Shown here piece by piece: positions 26,034 to 33,645 of a DNA stretch of 64,000 bases. Origin of the DNA: Couchioplanes caeruleus (lineage in GTDB: Bacteria; Actinomycetota; Actinomycetes; Mycobacteriales; Micromonosporaceae); the NCBI RefSeq assembly GCF_023499255.1, contig NZ_CP092183.1, positions 7,498,501 to 7,562,500 on the forward strand. Reading direction: 5' to 3'. The notes beneath the pieces are model-generated. The model had not been told where the DNA came from. It saw only the letters and a program-made list of their open reading frames with translations, and searched no databases. A program made the position numbers and the translations under genes. Each line of letters begins with the position of its first letter. The stretch's first letter is position 1.

Positions 26034-26447
26034 CTGCGACCCCTTCGGCGCGCGACGACTGACGACCTTAACGAACGGTAACCCGGCTCGGTTGAACCGT
26101 GGTAGCCGCCGCTCCGTACTACCGGCCGGCACCGGCCACCCTGGCGATCGAGCGCAAGCACCGTTTACCGTATTCCACGTCACATGACTTTCCGTTCCGA
26201 GTGCCGTTACTCACAGGCATCACTGCGCGACCTCCGAAAAGATGACCAACTCGGACATTAGCCCCCGAATGCCCTGACAGAACTGTCAGGGAATTGGCGG
26301 TGCGACTTGTGACCGGCGTTGCGTTTGGTTACCGTGGCTCCCGGCTGTCAACCGGTTAACTCCGGACCGACCGCCCGGCAAACCACCGTTCAGCTTCAGT
26401 TCCCCCCACGGTGGAAGCCGTTCTTTGCCATCGACGGAGGGTTGTTC
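26034..26447. other. Divergent intergenic region upstream of icmB and the first M23 peptidase
   Basis: 414 bp without a supported gene. It has noticeably lower GC than its flanks around 26160-26300 and contains the palindrome at 26272-26291. I looked for a c-di-AMP (ydaO) type riboswitch, known before some actinobacterial wall hydrolases, and did not find a convincing one. Confidence 0.5.
26272..26291. promoter_or_regulatory. 20-bp palindrome upstream of the M23 peptidase
   Basis: CCCTGACAG-AA-CTGTCAGGG is a perfect 9-bp inverted repeat with a 2-base centre, about 157 bp before the GTG start of the peptidase gene. The small centre suits an operator better than a terminator. Confidence 0.45.
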
Positions 26448-27179
26448 GTGCGTCAGCGCTTGTCGTCTGAGCCCGACCGCTATCGCGGCCGTCGTCGCGT
26501 CCCCACACCTCCGCGCAGCCGGTATGCGGCCGTCGTCACGTCGGCCTTCGTCGGCGCCGGAGTCGTGGCCCTCGGAGCCGCCTCGCAGCTCCCGGACGCC
26601 AAAGCAGTCAGCCCCACGGTCCTGCAGAACCTGGAAGAGGCCTCGGTCGCCCAGGACGCGCTCGCGGACCGCTCCGCGGACGACGACCGCGCGTCCCGCA
26701 GCGAGGACCGCGGCGTCAGCACCAAGGTCAGCGAGGAGGAGGCCGCCGAGCAGGCGTGGCTCCTGCCGCTCGGGGACTACGAGTTCACCTCGGCGTACGG
26801 CGTCCGCTTCGGCAAGCTGCACGCCGGCATCGACCTGGCGGCCCCGGAGGGCACCCCGTACAAGGCGGTCCACGCGGGCACGGTGACGTCGGCCGGCTAC
26901 GCCGGGGGCTACGGCTACGCGGTCACCGTCAAGCACGACGACGGCACCGAGATGATCTACGCGCACTCCCGCCGCCTCTTCGTGAAGGCCGGCGACAAGG
27001 TCAAGGCGGGTCAGGTCCTCGGCCAGGTCGGCAACACGGGCTACTCGTACGGCACCCACCTCCACCTCGAGGTGCACGTCAACGGCGCCCCCACCGACCC
27101 GATCGTCTTCCTCCGCAACCACGGCGTCGACATCAAGCTCAAGATCGAGTCTGTGCTCGGCACGCTCGCCGCTTCCTGA
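26448..27179 (+). CDS. Secreted/membrane-anchored M23 metallopeptidase
   Basis: 243 residues from GTG 26448, with GGAGGG seven bases upstream; upstream in-frame codons lack a ribosome site. A basic N-terminus (RYRGRRRVPTPPRSR) precedes a hydrophobic segment (about 27-46), then an Asp/Glu-rich linker. The LytM/M23 domain starts near 105: zinc ligands H125 and D129 in KLHAGIDLAAP, then H204-x-H206 in HLHLEV. Such enzymes cleave peptidoglycan cross-bridges or, when degenerate, activate amidases; all ligands are present here. A paralogue follows 530 bp downstream. Confidence 0.9.
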   Translation: MRQRLSSEPDRYRGRRRVPTPPRSRYAAVVTSAFVGAGVVALGAASQLPDAKAVSPTVLQNLEEASVAQDALADRSADDDRASRSEDRGVSTKVSEEEAAEQAWLLPLGDYEFTSAYGVRFGKLHAGIDLAAPEGTPYKAVHAGTVTSAGYAGGYGYAVTVKHDDGTEMIYAHSRRLFVKAGDKVKAGQVLGQVGNTGYSYGTHLHLEVHVNGAPTDPIVFLRNHGVDIKLKIESVLGTLAAS

Positions 27180-27709
27180 GTCCGCTCCCGGCAGCGTCTC
27201 CTCCGGATTCCGGCGGCCTCACCCCGCTCCCTGGGCTTCCTGCAGGGGCTGGCCTTCCCAACGGGGGCTTGCGGTCCCGGCTTTCCCGCGCTCCGCCAGC
27301 GGGGCATTTCCGCACCGGCCTTTCCACACCGGGGTCTTCCGCGCCGGACTTCCTCGGCTCGGGCTTCCTCGGCTCGGGCTTCCTCAGCTCGGGCCTCCTC
27401 GGCTCGGGCCTCCCGAGGCCGGGCTTTGCCGCGCTCCGCGCGAGACAAGCGGACGCCTCACGCCGGCGTGATCGCACCGGGGCCTCAGCGCCCCCGGCCC
27501 GTCCTCCCCGCTCCACGCGAGACCCCCCTTGCCTTCCTCCACGCGACCCTCGCTCACGCCCACTCCCCCTGCCAGAGGCTCCCGGGCCACCCGTTGATAC
27601 CTCCCGGCAACCATCCCGGTAGCAGCCGCGCCGCCTCGCTCATCATCGGCCGGAGCGTGCCGACAGGCAGACGTCGGACGATGTCGCAGCCCTGGAGGAA
27701 CAGCCCGCC
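27180..27709. other. Spacer between two M23 genes, low complexity
   Basis: 530 bp without a supported gene. The first half is C/T-rich on the + strand and contains the 15-bp repeat at 27350-27424; the second half has no recognised motif. Confidence 0.5.
27350..27424. repeat. Five tandem copies of a 15-bp unit
   Basis: TTCCTCGGCTCGGGC occurs exactly at 27350-27364 and 27365-27379, then with single changes at 27380-27394 and 27395-27409, and more diverged at 27410-27424. Confidence 0.8.
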
Positions 27710-28588
27710 GTGCAGCACCGAGCCCCCCGGAACGTTCACGGCCGCCACCGCCGTACGGCCCCGCTGCACAGCCACCGCGCACCCCGCGAGCCGATCGCCG
27801 AGAAGGGGCGCTACGCCGTGGCCGCCGCGCTGGTGGCCGGCGTGAGCGTGGCCGGTGTGTCCGCCGCCGGCGACAGCGCCTCCCCGGCCGGAGCCGTCGC
27901 GAGGAGCGCCCAGAACGCCGCCACGGCCCCCTCCACCGCGCCGGCCCCCGCCACATCCGCCGACGCGAACGGAGGCGCGAGCGCCGCCCCTGGACCCCCC
28001 TCGGCAGCCGCCGGATCAAGCGCGGCGGGCCCTGGATCGGCCGCAGCACCGTCGGCCGCCGGCGTGTCGACGGGACCGTCCGCCGCGGGCACCGGCGCGA
28101 CGGCCGGCGACCCGACGGCCGGCGACGCGCTCTCCGGCCTGTCCTTCATCCCGCAGCTCCGTAAGGCCAAGCCGCTCCCGCAGTGGGTCAACCCGCTGCC
28201 CGAGGGCGCGGTGACCTCCTGCTTCGGCCAGCGCTGGGGCCGCCTGCACGCCGGCGTCGACCTCGCCGCGCCGAGCGGCACCCCGATCCACGCGGCCGGT
28301 GCGGGCATCGTGGTGTCGGCCGGCGCCGAACAGGGCTACGGAAACGCGGTGCTGATCGACCACGGGAACGGGTACCTCACGCACTACGGCCACATGTCGG
28401 AGATCACGGCGAAGCTGGGCCAGCGCGTACGGCCCGGCGACGAGATCGGCAAGGAGGGTTCGACGGGGCACTCGACGGGCCCGCACCTGCACTTCGAGGT
28501 GCACGAGGGCAGCTACAAGAACCCGATCGAGCCGACGGCCTGGATGCGCGAGCACGGCGTCGACATCCCCGGCTGCACGAGCTCCTAG
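27710..28588 (+). CDS. Second secreted M23 metallopeptidase
   Basis: 292 residues from GTG 27710. The basic, His/Arg-rich N-terminus (HRAPRNVHGRHRRTAPLHSHR) is followed by a hydrophobic segment (VAAALVAGVSVAGVSA, about 37-52), then a ~100-residue Ala/Pro/Ser/Gly linker. The catalytic domain has H180 and D184 in RLHAGVDLAAP and H259-x-H261 in HLHFEVHEG, so it should bind zinc and hydrolyse peptidoglycan peptides outside the membrane. It is a paralogue of the preceding gene, with a much longer low-complexity linker. Its end overlaps the convergent helicase gene by four bases. Confidence 0.9.
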   Translation: MQHRAPRNVHGRHRRTAPLHSHRAPREPIAEKGRYAVAAALVAGVSVAGVSAAGDSASPAGAVARSAQNAATAPSTAPAPATSADANGGASAAPGPPSAAAGSSAAGPGSAAAPSAAGVSTGPSAAGTGATAGDPTAGDALSGLSFIPQLRKAKPLPQWVNPLPEGAVTSCFGQRWGRLHAGVDLAAPSGTPIHAAGAGIVVSAGAEQGYGNAVLIDHGNGYLTHYGHMSEITAKLGQRVRPGDEIGKEGSTGHSTGPHLHFEVHEGSYKNPIEPTAWMREHGVDIPGCTSS

Positions 28589-31008
28589 ATCTTCTCGATG
28601 GGCGCGTGCCGCAGCACCAGCCACATCACCTGGTCGCCGAAGTCGATCTGCGCCCGCGCCCCCGGCCCGTGGCCCTCCACCGTCACGACGCGGCCGAGGC
28701 CGTACCGCTGATGGTTGACGCGGTCGCCCGCCGCGACCTTGGGGGCCTGCTTCATCTCGCTGGCGGTGGTGAGCTTGCTGGCGTCCACGCCGAGCCGTTC
28801 GGCCAGCCGCTGCGCCTTGGGCGTACCCCCGGCGAAGCCGCCGCCGCGACCGTAGTCGCGGCCGTGGTCCCCGCCGCGACCGCCCACGCCGCCGCCGGTA
28901 CCGGACCATGACGTGTACGAGCCGGCCGTACGCTCCCAGCGCACCAGCTCCGACGGCAGCTCGTCGGTGAACCGCGACGGCGGGTTGTACTGCGGCTGCC
29001 CCCACGCGGAACGGGTGACCGCGCGGGACAGGTAGAGCCGCTGGCGGGCGCGGGTGATGCCCACGTACGCCAACCGGCGCTCCTCCTCCAGCTCGGTGTT
29101 GTCGCCGAGCGCGCGCATGTGCGGGAAGACGCCGTCCTCCAGGCCGGTCAGGAAGACCACCGGGAACTCGAGGCCCTTCGCGGTGTGCAGCGTCATGAGC
29201 GTGACCACGCCCTGGTGGTCGGGGTCGTCGCTGGGGATCTGGTCGGCGTCCGCGACGAGGGCGACCTGCTCGAGGAAGCCGGCCAGCGTCGCGGCCTGGG
29301 TGTCGTCGTCCTCCTCCGCCTGCGCCTCGACGCGTTCGGTGTACTCGCGGGCGACGCTGACGAGCTCCTGCAGGTTCTCGACCCGGCCCTGGTCCTGCGG
29401 GTCGAGGCTCTCCTCCAGCTCGGACAGCAGGCCGGAGCGCTGCAGCACCGACTCCAGGACCTCCTCGGGCGGCGCGGTGCGGGAGAGCTCGCGCAGGTCG
29501 TCGAGGAGCTGGACGAAGTCGGTGATGCTGTTCACCGCGCGGGTGGAGATGCCCGGGGCGTCCTTTGCGCGGCGCAGGGCCTGGCCGAAGGAGAGGCGGT
29601 CGCGTGTGGACAGTGCCTCGATGCAGGCCTCGGCACGGTCGCCGATGCCTCGCTTCGGGGTGTTGAGCACCCGGCGGATGCTCACGGTGTCGTCGTCGTT
29701 GACCACGGCGCGCAGGTACGCGAGCGCGTCGCGCACCTCCTTGCGCTCGTAGAAGCGCACGCCACCGACCACCTTGTACGGCAGCCCGACGCGGATGAAC
29801 ACCTCTTCGAAGACACGCGACTGGGCGTTCGTACGGTAGAAGACCGCGACGTCTCCCGGACGCACCTCGTGGTTGTCGCAGAGCCGGTCGATCTCGCGGG
29901 CGACCCAGTCGGCCTCGGCGTGCTCGGTGTCGGCGACGTAGCCGACGATCTGCTCGCCGGCGCCCTGGTCGCTCCACAGCCGCTTGGGCTTGCGGCTGGT
30001 GTTGCGGTCGATGACGGCGTTGGCCGCGGAGAGGATCGTCTGGGTGGAGCGGTAGTTCTGCTCGAGCAGGATCGTGCGGGCGTCCGGGTAGTCGCGTTCG
30101 AACTCGAGGATGTTGCGGATGGTCGCGCCGCGGAACGCGTAGATGGACTGGTCGGCGTCGCCCACCACGCACAGCTCGGCCGGGGGCACCTCGCCGCCGG
30201 ACGGGCCGACGAGCTCGCGGACCAGCGTGTACTGCGCGTGGTTGGTGTCCTGGTATTCGTCGACGAGCACGTGGCGGAACCGGCGCCGGTACGCCTCAGC
30301 GACGTGCGGGTGCGACTGGAACAGGTGCACGGTCGCCATGATGATGTCGTCGAAGTCCAGCGCGTGCGCCTCGAGCAGACGGCGCTGATACAGCTCGTAC
30401 GCCTCCGCGACGGCACGCTCGTTGGGACCCTTGGCCTTCTCCTTGAAGTCGGCGGGGTCGACGAGCTCGTTCTTGAGGTTGGAGACCTGCGCGGCCAGCC
30501 CACGTGCGGTGTAGCGCTTCGGGTCCAGGTCGAGCTCGCGGGCGACGAGCTGCATCAGCCGCCGGGAGTCGTCGGCGTCGTAGATGGAGAACGTGCTCTT
30601 CAGGCCGGCGTGCTCGTGTTCGGCGCGGAGGATCCGGACACAGGCCGAGTGGAAGGTCGAAACCCACATCAGCCGGGCGCGGGGGCCGACGAGCGCGGCG
30701 ACCCGCTCCTTCATCTCCCCCGCCGCCTTGTTGGTGAACGTGATCGCGATGATCTCGCCCGGATGCACGTCGCGCTCGGCCAGCAGGTAGGCGATCCGGT
30801 GGGTCAGCACCCGGGTCTTGCCCGAACCCGCGCCGGCCACGATGAGCAGCGGCGACCCGGCGTGGGTCACCGCGTCGCGCTGCGGGCCGTTGAGGCCGGT
30901 CAGCAGCGACTCGGGGTCGAGGCGCCGGGCGGCGGGCCGCCGGGGCGGCTCCTGCTGGACCGGCGGCACCGCGAACAGGGGCTGGGAGTTTTCCGGAAGG
31001 ACTCGCAT
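28585..31008 (-). CDS. pcrA: UvrD/PcrA-type ATP-dependent DNA helicase
   Basis: 807 residues from ATG 31008; a TTG at 31041 would add 11. Superfamily 1A motifs are in order: Q-motif LNGPQRDAV, Walker A AGAGSGKTRVLTHR, motif II VDEYQDTNHAQY, motif III VGDADQSIYAFRGA, motif IV LEQNYRST, and motifs V/VI TLMTLHTAKGLEFPVVFL and RRLAYVGITRARQRLYL. The C-terminal ~100 residues are Gly-rich and basic, then a Tudor-like RNA-polymerase-binding segment (GDRVNHQRYGLGRVVTVEG) typical of PcrA/UvrD1. It acts in repair, replication restart and transcription-coupled repair. Confidence 0.93.
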   Translation of the reverse strand: MRVLPENSQPLFAVPPVQQEPPRRPAARRLDPESLLTGLNGPQRDAVTHAGSPLLIVAGAGSGKTRVLTHRIAYLLAERDVHPGEIIAITFTNKAAGEMKERVAALVGPRARLMWVSTFHSACVRILRAEHEHAGLKSTFSIYDADDSRRLMQLVARELDLDPKRYTARGLAAQVSNLKNELVDPADFKEKAKGPNERAVAEAYELYQRRLLEAHALDFDDIIMATVHLFQSHPHVAEAYRRRFRHVLVDEYQDTNHAQYTLVRELVGPSGGEVPPAELCVVGDADQSIYAFRGATIRNILEFERDYPDARTILLEQNYRSTQTILSAANAVIDRNTSRKPKRLWSDQGAGEQIVGYVADTEHAEADWVAREIDRLCDNHEVRPGDVAVFYRTNAQSRVFEEVFIRVGLPYKVVGGVRFYERKEVRDALAYLRAVVNDDDTVSIRRVLNTPKRGIGDRAEACIEALSTRDRLSFGQALRRAKDAPGISTRAVNSITDFVQLLDDLRELSRTAPPEEVLESVLQRSGLLSELEESLDPQDQGRVENLQELVSVAREYTERVEAQAEEDDDTQAATLAGFLEQVALVADADQIPSDDPDHQGVVTLMTLHTAKGLEFPVVFLTGLEDGVFPHMRALGDNTELEEERRLAYVGITRARQRLYLSRAVTRSAWGQPQYNPPSRFTDELPSELVRWERTAGSYTSWSGTGGGVGGRGGDHGRDYGRGGGFAGGTPKAQRLAERLGVDASKLTTASEMKQAPKVAAGDRVNHQRYGLGRVVTVEGHGPGARAQIDFGDQVMWLVLRHAPIEKI

Positions 31009-31102
31009 CGCGCGGACAAGTGTATGCCCGGGGTCCGACAATCCGAGGAGGGGAGCCGCGAAGGGAGGATCCGGACCAAATCGCCGTACGCCGATACAGG
31101 CG

Positions 31103-31171
31103 CAACCAACCTGTCACTCGGAAGTAGTAGCGCTGACCAGCGTCGATACACCAGGCTGTCGAGGTTGGTTG
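31103..31171 (+). promoter_or_regulatory. Widely spaced inverted repeat upstream of the 5'-nucleotidase
   Basis: CAACCAACCT (31103-31112) and AGGTTGGTTG (31162-31171) are perfect inverted copies 49 bases apart, 30 bases before the start at 31202. They could close a stem in the 5' leader or be two half-sites for a regulator. Confidence 0.35.
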
Positions 31172-31201
31172 AACCGTAACCCGACCGGGAGACCGAAGAC
31201 T

Positions 31202-33055
31202 ATGGACCACCCCCGCCGTCGCGGCCGGGCTGTGCTGCGCCACCTCGCCGTACCAGCCCTCGCACTGGCTGTCGTCGCCACCCTGCCGATGACGCGCTCC
31301 GAGCAGGCGCAGGCCGCTCCGCAGTACCTGCCCGGCATGGCGCCCGCCGCCGTGTCCTACGGGCTGCCCGCCGGGCAGACCGTCAAGGGGCAGTTCCTCA
31401 GCTACAACGACTTCCACGGCGCCATCGACCCGCCCTCCGGGTCCGGCGCCGTCGTGAACGGCACGCCCGCGGGCGGTGTCGAATACCTCGCCACGTACCT
31501 GCGCAACCTGCGCGCCGAGGCCGCTCGCGAGGGCCGCTCGACGCTGACCGTCGGCGCCGGCGACCTGATCGGTGCGAGCCCGCTGGTCAGCGCCGCGTTC
31601 CACGACGAGCCGACGATCGAGCTCATGAACGAGGTCGGCCTGCAGGTGTCCTCGGTGGGCAACCACGAGTTCGACGAGGGCGTCGACGAGCTGATCCGCA
31701 TGCAGCGCGGCGGATGCCACCCGGTGGACGGCTGCCAGGACGGCGACGGGTTCGGCGGCGCGAAGTTCAGCTACCTCGCCGCGAACACCATCAACAAGAA
31801 GACCGGCCTGCCGATCCTCCCGCCCATCGACATCAAGTTCGTCAAGGGCGTACCGGTCGGCTTCGTCGGCCTCACCCTCGAGGGCACCGCCGGCATCGTC
31901 AACCCGGCCGGCATCCAGAACGTACGCTTCGCCAACGAGGTCGAGACCGCCAACAAGTGGGGCAGCCTCCTGAAGCTCTTCGGCGTCAAGGCGCAGGTCC
32001 TGCTGCTGCACCAGGGCGGCCAGCAGAACGCGTCGGAGCAGGTGCCGGTCCCGGGCGTCTCGGATTGCGACAACTTCACCGGCCCGGTCGTCGACATCGT
32101 CAAGGACCTGAACCCCGAGTTCGGCCTCGTGGTCTCCGGCCACACGCACCGCTTCTACGCTTGCACGCTGCCCAACGCGAAGGGCTCCTCGGTGGTCACC
32201 AGCGCCGGCACCAACGGCCAGCTGGTCACCGACATCGACTACAGCATCGACCGGCGCACCGGCCGGTTCGCCGAGATCACGGCGCAGAACGTCGTGGTCC
32301 AGAACGGCGTACCGGACGGCAAGGGCGGCTGGCTGAAGGACGCCAACGGCGTCTTTCTGAAGAACCCCGACACCGTCGACCCCAAGGCCAAGAAGGTCGC
32401 CGACAAATACCGTACGGCGGTCGCGCCGATCGCCAACCGCGTGGTCGGCACGATCACGGGCGACATCGTACGGACCGCCGGCGCCAACGGTGAGTCCCCG
32501 CTGGGCGACGTCATCGCGGACGCGCAGCTCGCGTGGACGAAGAACAACGGGGCCCAGATCGCGCTCATGAACCCGGGCGGCATCCGCGCCGACTTCGACG
32601 CCGAGGCGTCCGCGGGTGGCGAGGCCGACGGCAAGGTCACGTACGGCGAGGCCTTCACCGTCCAGCCGTTCAACAACCTGGTGGTGACCCAGACGCTCAC
32701 CGGCGCGCAGCTCAAGGACGTGCTCGAGCAGCAGTTCGTGGGCTTCGGCGGGCAGACCACCCAGCGCATCCTGCAGGTGTCGGCCGGTCTGACGTACACG
32801 TGGACCAGCACGGCGGCGCCCGGCTCCAAGGTCAGCGCGCTCGCCCTCAACGGCACGCCGATCGACCCGGCAGCCACGTACCGGGTCACGACGAACGACT
32901 TCCTGGCCAACGGCGGCGACGGCTTCACCAACCTGAACGTGAAGGTGGACCGCACCACCGCGCCGGGCTTCGACATCGACGCCCTGGTCGGCTACCTGGG
33001 CGCCGGCACGCCGGTCGCGCCGGGCCCCGCGAACCGCATCACCAAGGCGGGCTGA
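31202..33055 (+). CDS. Secreted 5'-nucleotidase / UshA-like metallophosphoesterase
   Basis: 617 residues from ATG 31202 (GGGAGA upstream). An N-terminal signal peptide (RRRGRAVLRHLAVPALALAV, cleavage near AQAA-P) exports it. The metallophosphoesterase domain has LSYNDFHGAI (about 64-73), GNHEFDEG near 153, GHTHRFYA near 313 and GTNGQLVTDI. The C-terminal 5'-nucleotidase domain (about 390-600) has LMNPGGIRADFD and the substrate-stacking FTVQPFNNLVV. It should hydrolyse extracellular nucleotides to recover phosphate and nucleosides. No C-terminal sortase anchor is visible. Confidence 0.92.
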   Translation: MDHPRRRGRAVLRHLAVPALALAVVATLPMTRSEQAQAAPQYLPGMAPAAVSYGLPAGQTVKGQFLSYNDFHGAIDPPSGSGAVVNGTPAGGVEYLATYLRNLRAEAAREGRSTLTVGAGDLIGASPLVSAAFHDEPTIELMNEVGLQVSSVGNHEFDEGVDELIRMQRGGCHPVDGCQDGDGFGGAKFSYLAANTINKKTGLPILPPIDIKFVKGVPVGFVGLTLEGTAGIVNPAGIQNVRFANEVETANKWGSLLKLFGVKAQVLLLHQGGQQNASEQVPVPGVSDCDNFTGPVVDIVKDLNPEFGLVVSGHTHRFYACTLPNAKGSSVVTSAGTNGQLVTDIDYSIDRRTGRFAEITAQNVVVQNGVPDGKGGWLKDANGVFLKNPDTVDPKAKKVADKYRTAVAPIANRVVGTITGDIVRTAGANGESPLGDVIADAQLAWTKNNGAQIALMNPGGIRADFDAEASAGGEADGKVTYGEAFTVQPFNNLVVTQTLTGAQLKDVLEQQFVGFGGQTTQRILQVSAGLTYTWTSTAAPGSKVSALALNGTPIDPAATYRVTTNDFLANGGDGFTNLNVKVDRTTAPGFDIDALVGYLGAGTPVAPGPANRITKAG

Positions 33056-33086
33056 GTCCCCTGTTCCCACGCTTCGGGCCGTTTCC

Positions 33087-33116
33087 TTGCGAGGCGGCCC
33101 GGGCCGGGGGCATACT
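33087..33116 (+). promoter_or_regulatory. aroQ: Candidate promoter of the chorismate mutase leader
   Basis: TTGCGA (33087-33092), an 18-bp spacer and CATACT (33111-33116) resemble a principal-sigma promoter. The start site expected seven bases downstream coincides with the G of the leader peptide GTG at 33123, implying a leaderless transcript. Confidence 0.4.
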
Positions 33117-33122
33117 CGGTCC

Positions 33123-33188
33123 GTGATTCAGACCGCGCGATTTTTTTACTACGGCACCGGAGGTCCGGCGGCCGTAGGACGCGTCTGA
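33123..33188 (+). CDS. Leader peptide with Phe-Phe-Tyr-Tyr codons (putative attenuator peptide)
   Basis: A 21-codon open frame, GTG 33123 to TGA 33186-33188, reads VIQTARFFYYGTGG and then seven further residues. Codons 7-10 are TTT TTT TAC TAC; the two TTT codons are notable in a genome that prefers TTC. It is followed by a strong hairpin and then the chorismate mutase gene, whose pathway makes exactly phenylalanine and tyrosine. This is the layout of translation-coupled attenuation (as known for enteric pheA). The ribosome would stall at the aromatic codons when charged tRNA-Phe or tRNA-Tyr is scarce. Confidence 0.7.
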   Translation: MIQTARFFYYGTGGPAAVGRV

Positions 33189-33236
33189 ACGACATTCCTA
33201 CATCGAGCCCCGGGCTTCCCAGCCCGGGGCTTGATG
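33149..33236 (+). promoter_or_regulatory. Attenuator RNA region: leader hairpin, alternative pairing and terminator
   Basis: Segment 1:2 is CTACGGC (33149-33155, overlapping the Tyr codons) with GCCGTAG (33171-33177), extended inside by CCGG/CCGG. Segment 2 can instead pair as GTAGGA (33174-33179) with TCCTAC (33196-33201), which encroaches on the base of the terminator. The terminator itself is CATCGAGCCCCGGGC (33201-33215) with GCCCGGGGCTTGATG (33222-33236), 15 bp with one G-U and a six-base loop. A ribosome held at the Phe/Tyr codons would disrupt 1:2 and favour 2:3, weakening termination. Confidence 0.6.
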
Positions 33237-33283
33237 CTGTCCGGGCCGGACCGACCGAGGCGCCAGCACCCGAGGAGCACGAC

Positions 33284-33574
33284 ATGACCGCCGACCTGAT
33301 GGACCAGTCGACCGGTGCCGGAGCGCCCCCCGCCGCCGAGGAGATCAAGGCGATGCGGGAGCGGATTGACGAGATCGACCAGGCGATCATCGACCTGTGG
33401 CTGGAGCGCGCCCGGCTCTCCCAGGAGGTCGGCAAGACCCGGATGGCCTCCGGCGGCACCCGCCTCGTGCTCTCCCGGGAGCGCGAGATCGTGGAACGCT
33501 TCCGTGAGGCTCTCGGCGCCGACGGCACCCAGGTCGCGCTGATGATCCTCCGCGCCGGCCGCGGCCCCCTGTAG
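33284..33574 (+). CDS. aroQ: Chorismate mutase (AroQ fold)
   Basis: 96 residues from ATG 33284 (GAGGAG eight bases upstream). The helical AroQ signature is clear: MRERIDEIDQAIIDLWLERA with Arg and Asp of helix 1, LSQEVGKTRM with the catalytic Lys, and RLVLSREREIVERF with the second Arg/Glu set. The N-terminal ~20 residues are disordered. It converts chorismate to prephenate, the committed step to Phe and Tyr; short actinobacterial AroQ enzymes often need the DAHP synthase partner for full activity. Expression is probably controlled by the attenuator directly upstream. Confidence 0.92.
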   Translation: MTADLMDQSTGAGAPPAAEEIKAMRERIDEIDQAIIDLWLERARLSQEVGKTRMASGGTRLVLSREREIVERFREALGADGTQVALMILRAGRGPL

Positions 33575-33579
33575 CCTCC

Positions 33580-33629
33580 CCCGCCATCCGGAAACGTCGA
33601 ACGGCCCGCCCCCGTTTCCGGATGGCGGG
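33580..33629. terminator. Bidirectional terminator between aroQ and the peptide ABC operon
   Basis: CCCGCCATCCGGAAACG (33580-33596) and CGTTTCCGGATGGCGGG (33613-33629) are perfect 17-bp complements around a 16-base loop, in the 71-bp gap between the convergent genes. Confidence 0.88.
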
Positions 33630-33645
33630 CCGCTCGGGCCGTACG

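Noticed and set aside
26281..26447. c-di-AMP (ydaO) riboswitch before the first M23 peptidase
   Set aside because: GGTTAACTCCGGACC is faintly reminiscent of the 3' part, but the conserved core and pseudoknot elements are not found.
30296..33070. Very long reverse-strand frame across the 5'-nucleotidase and part of pcrA
   Set aside because: It is a high-GC shadow: the forward 5'-nucleotidase and the reverse PcrA in other frames carry all recognisable motifs.
33076..33100. Terminator after the 5'-nucleotidase (GGGCCG/CGGCCC)
   Set aside because: Only a 6-bp stem, and it overlaps the candidate aroQ promoter, so it cannot be called with confidence.
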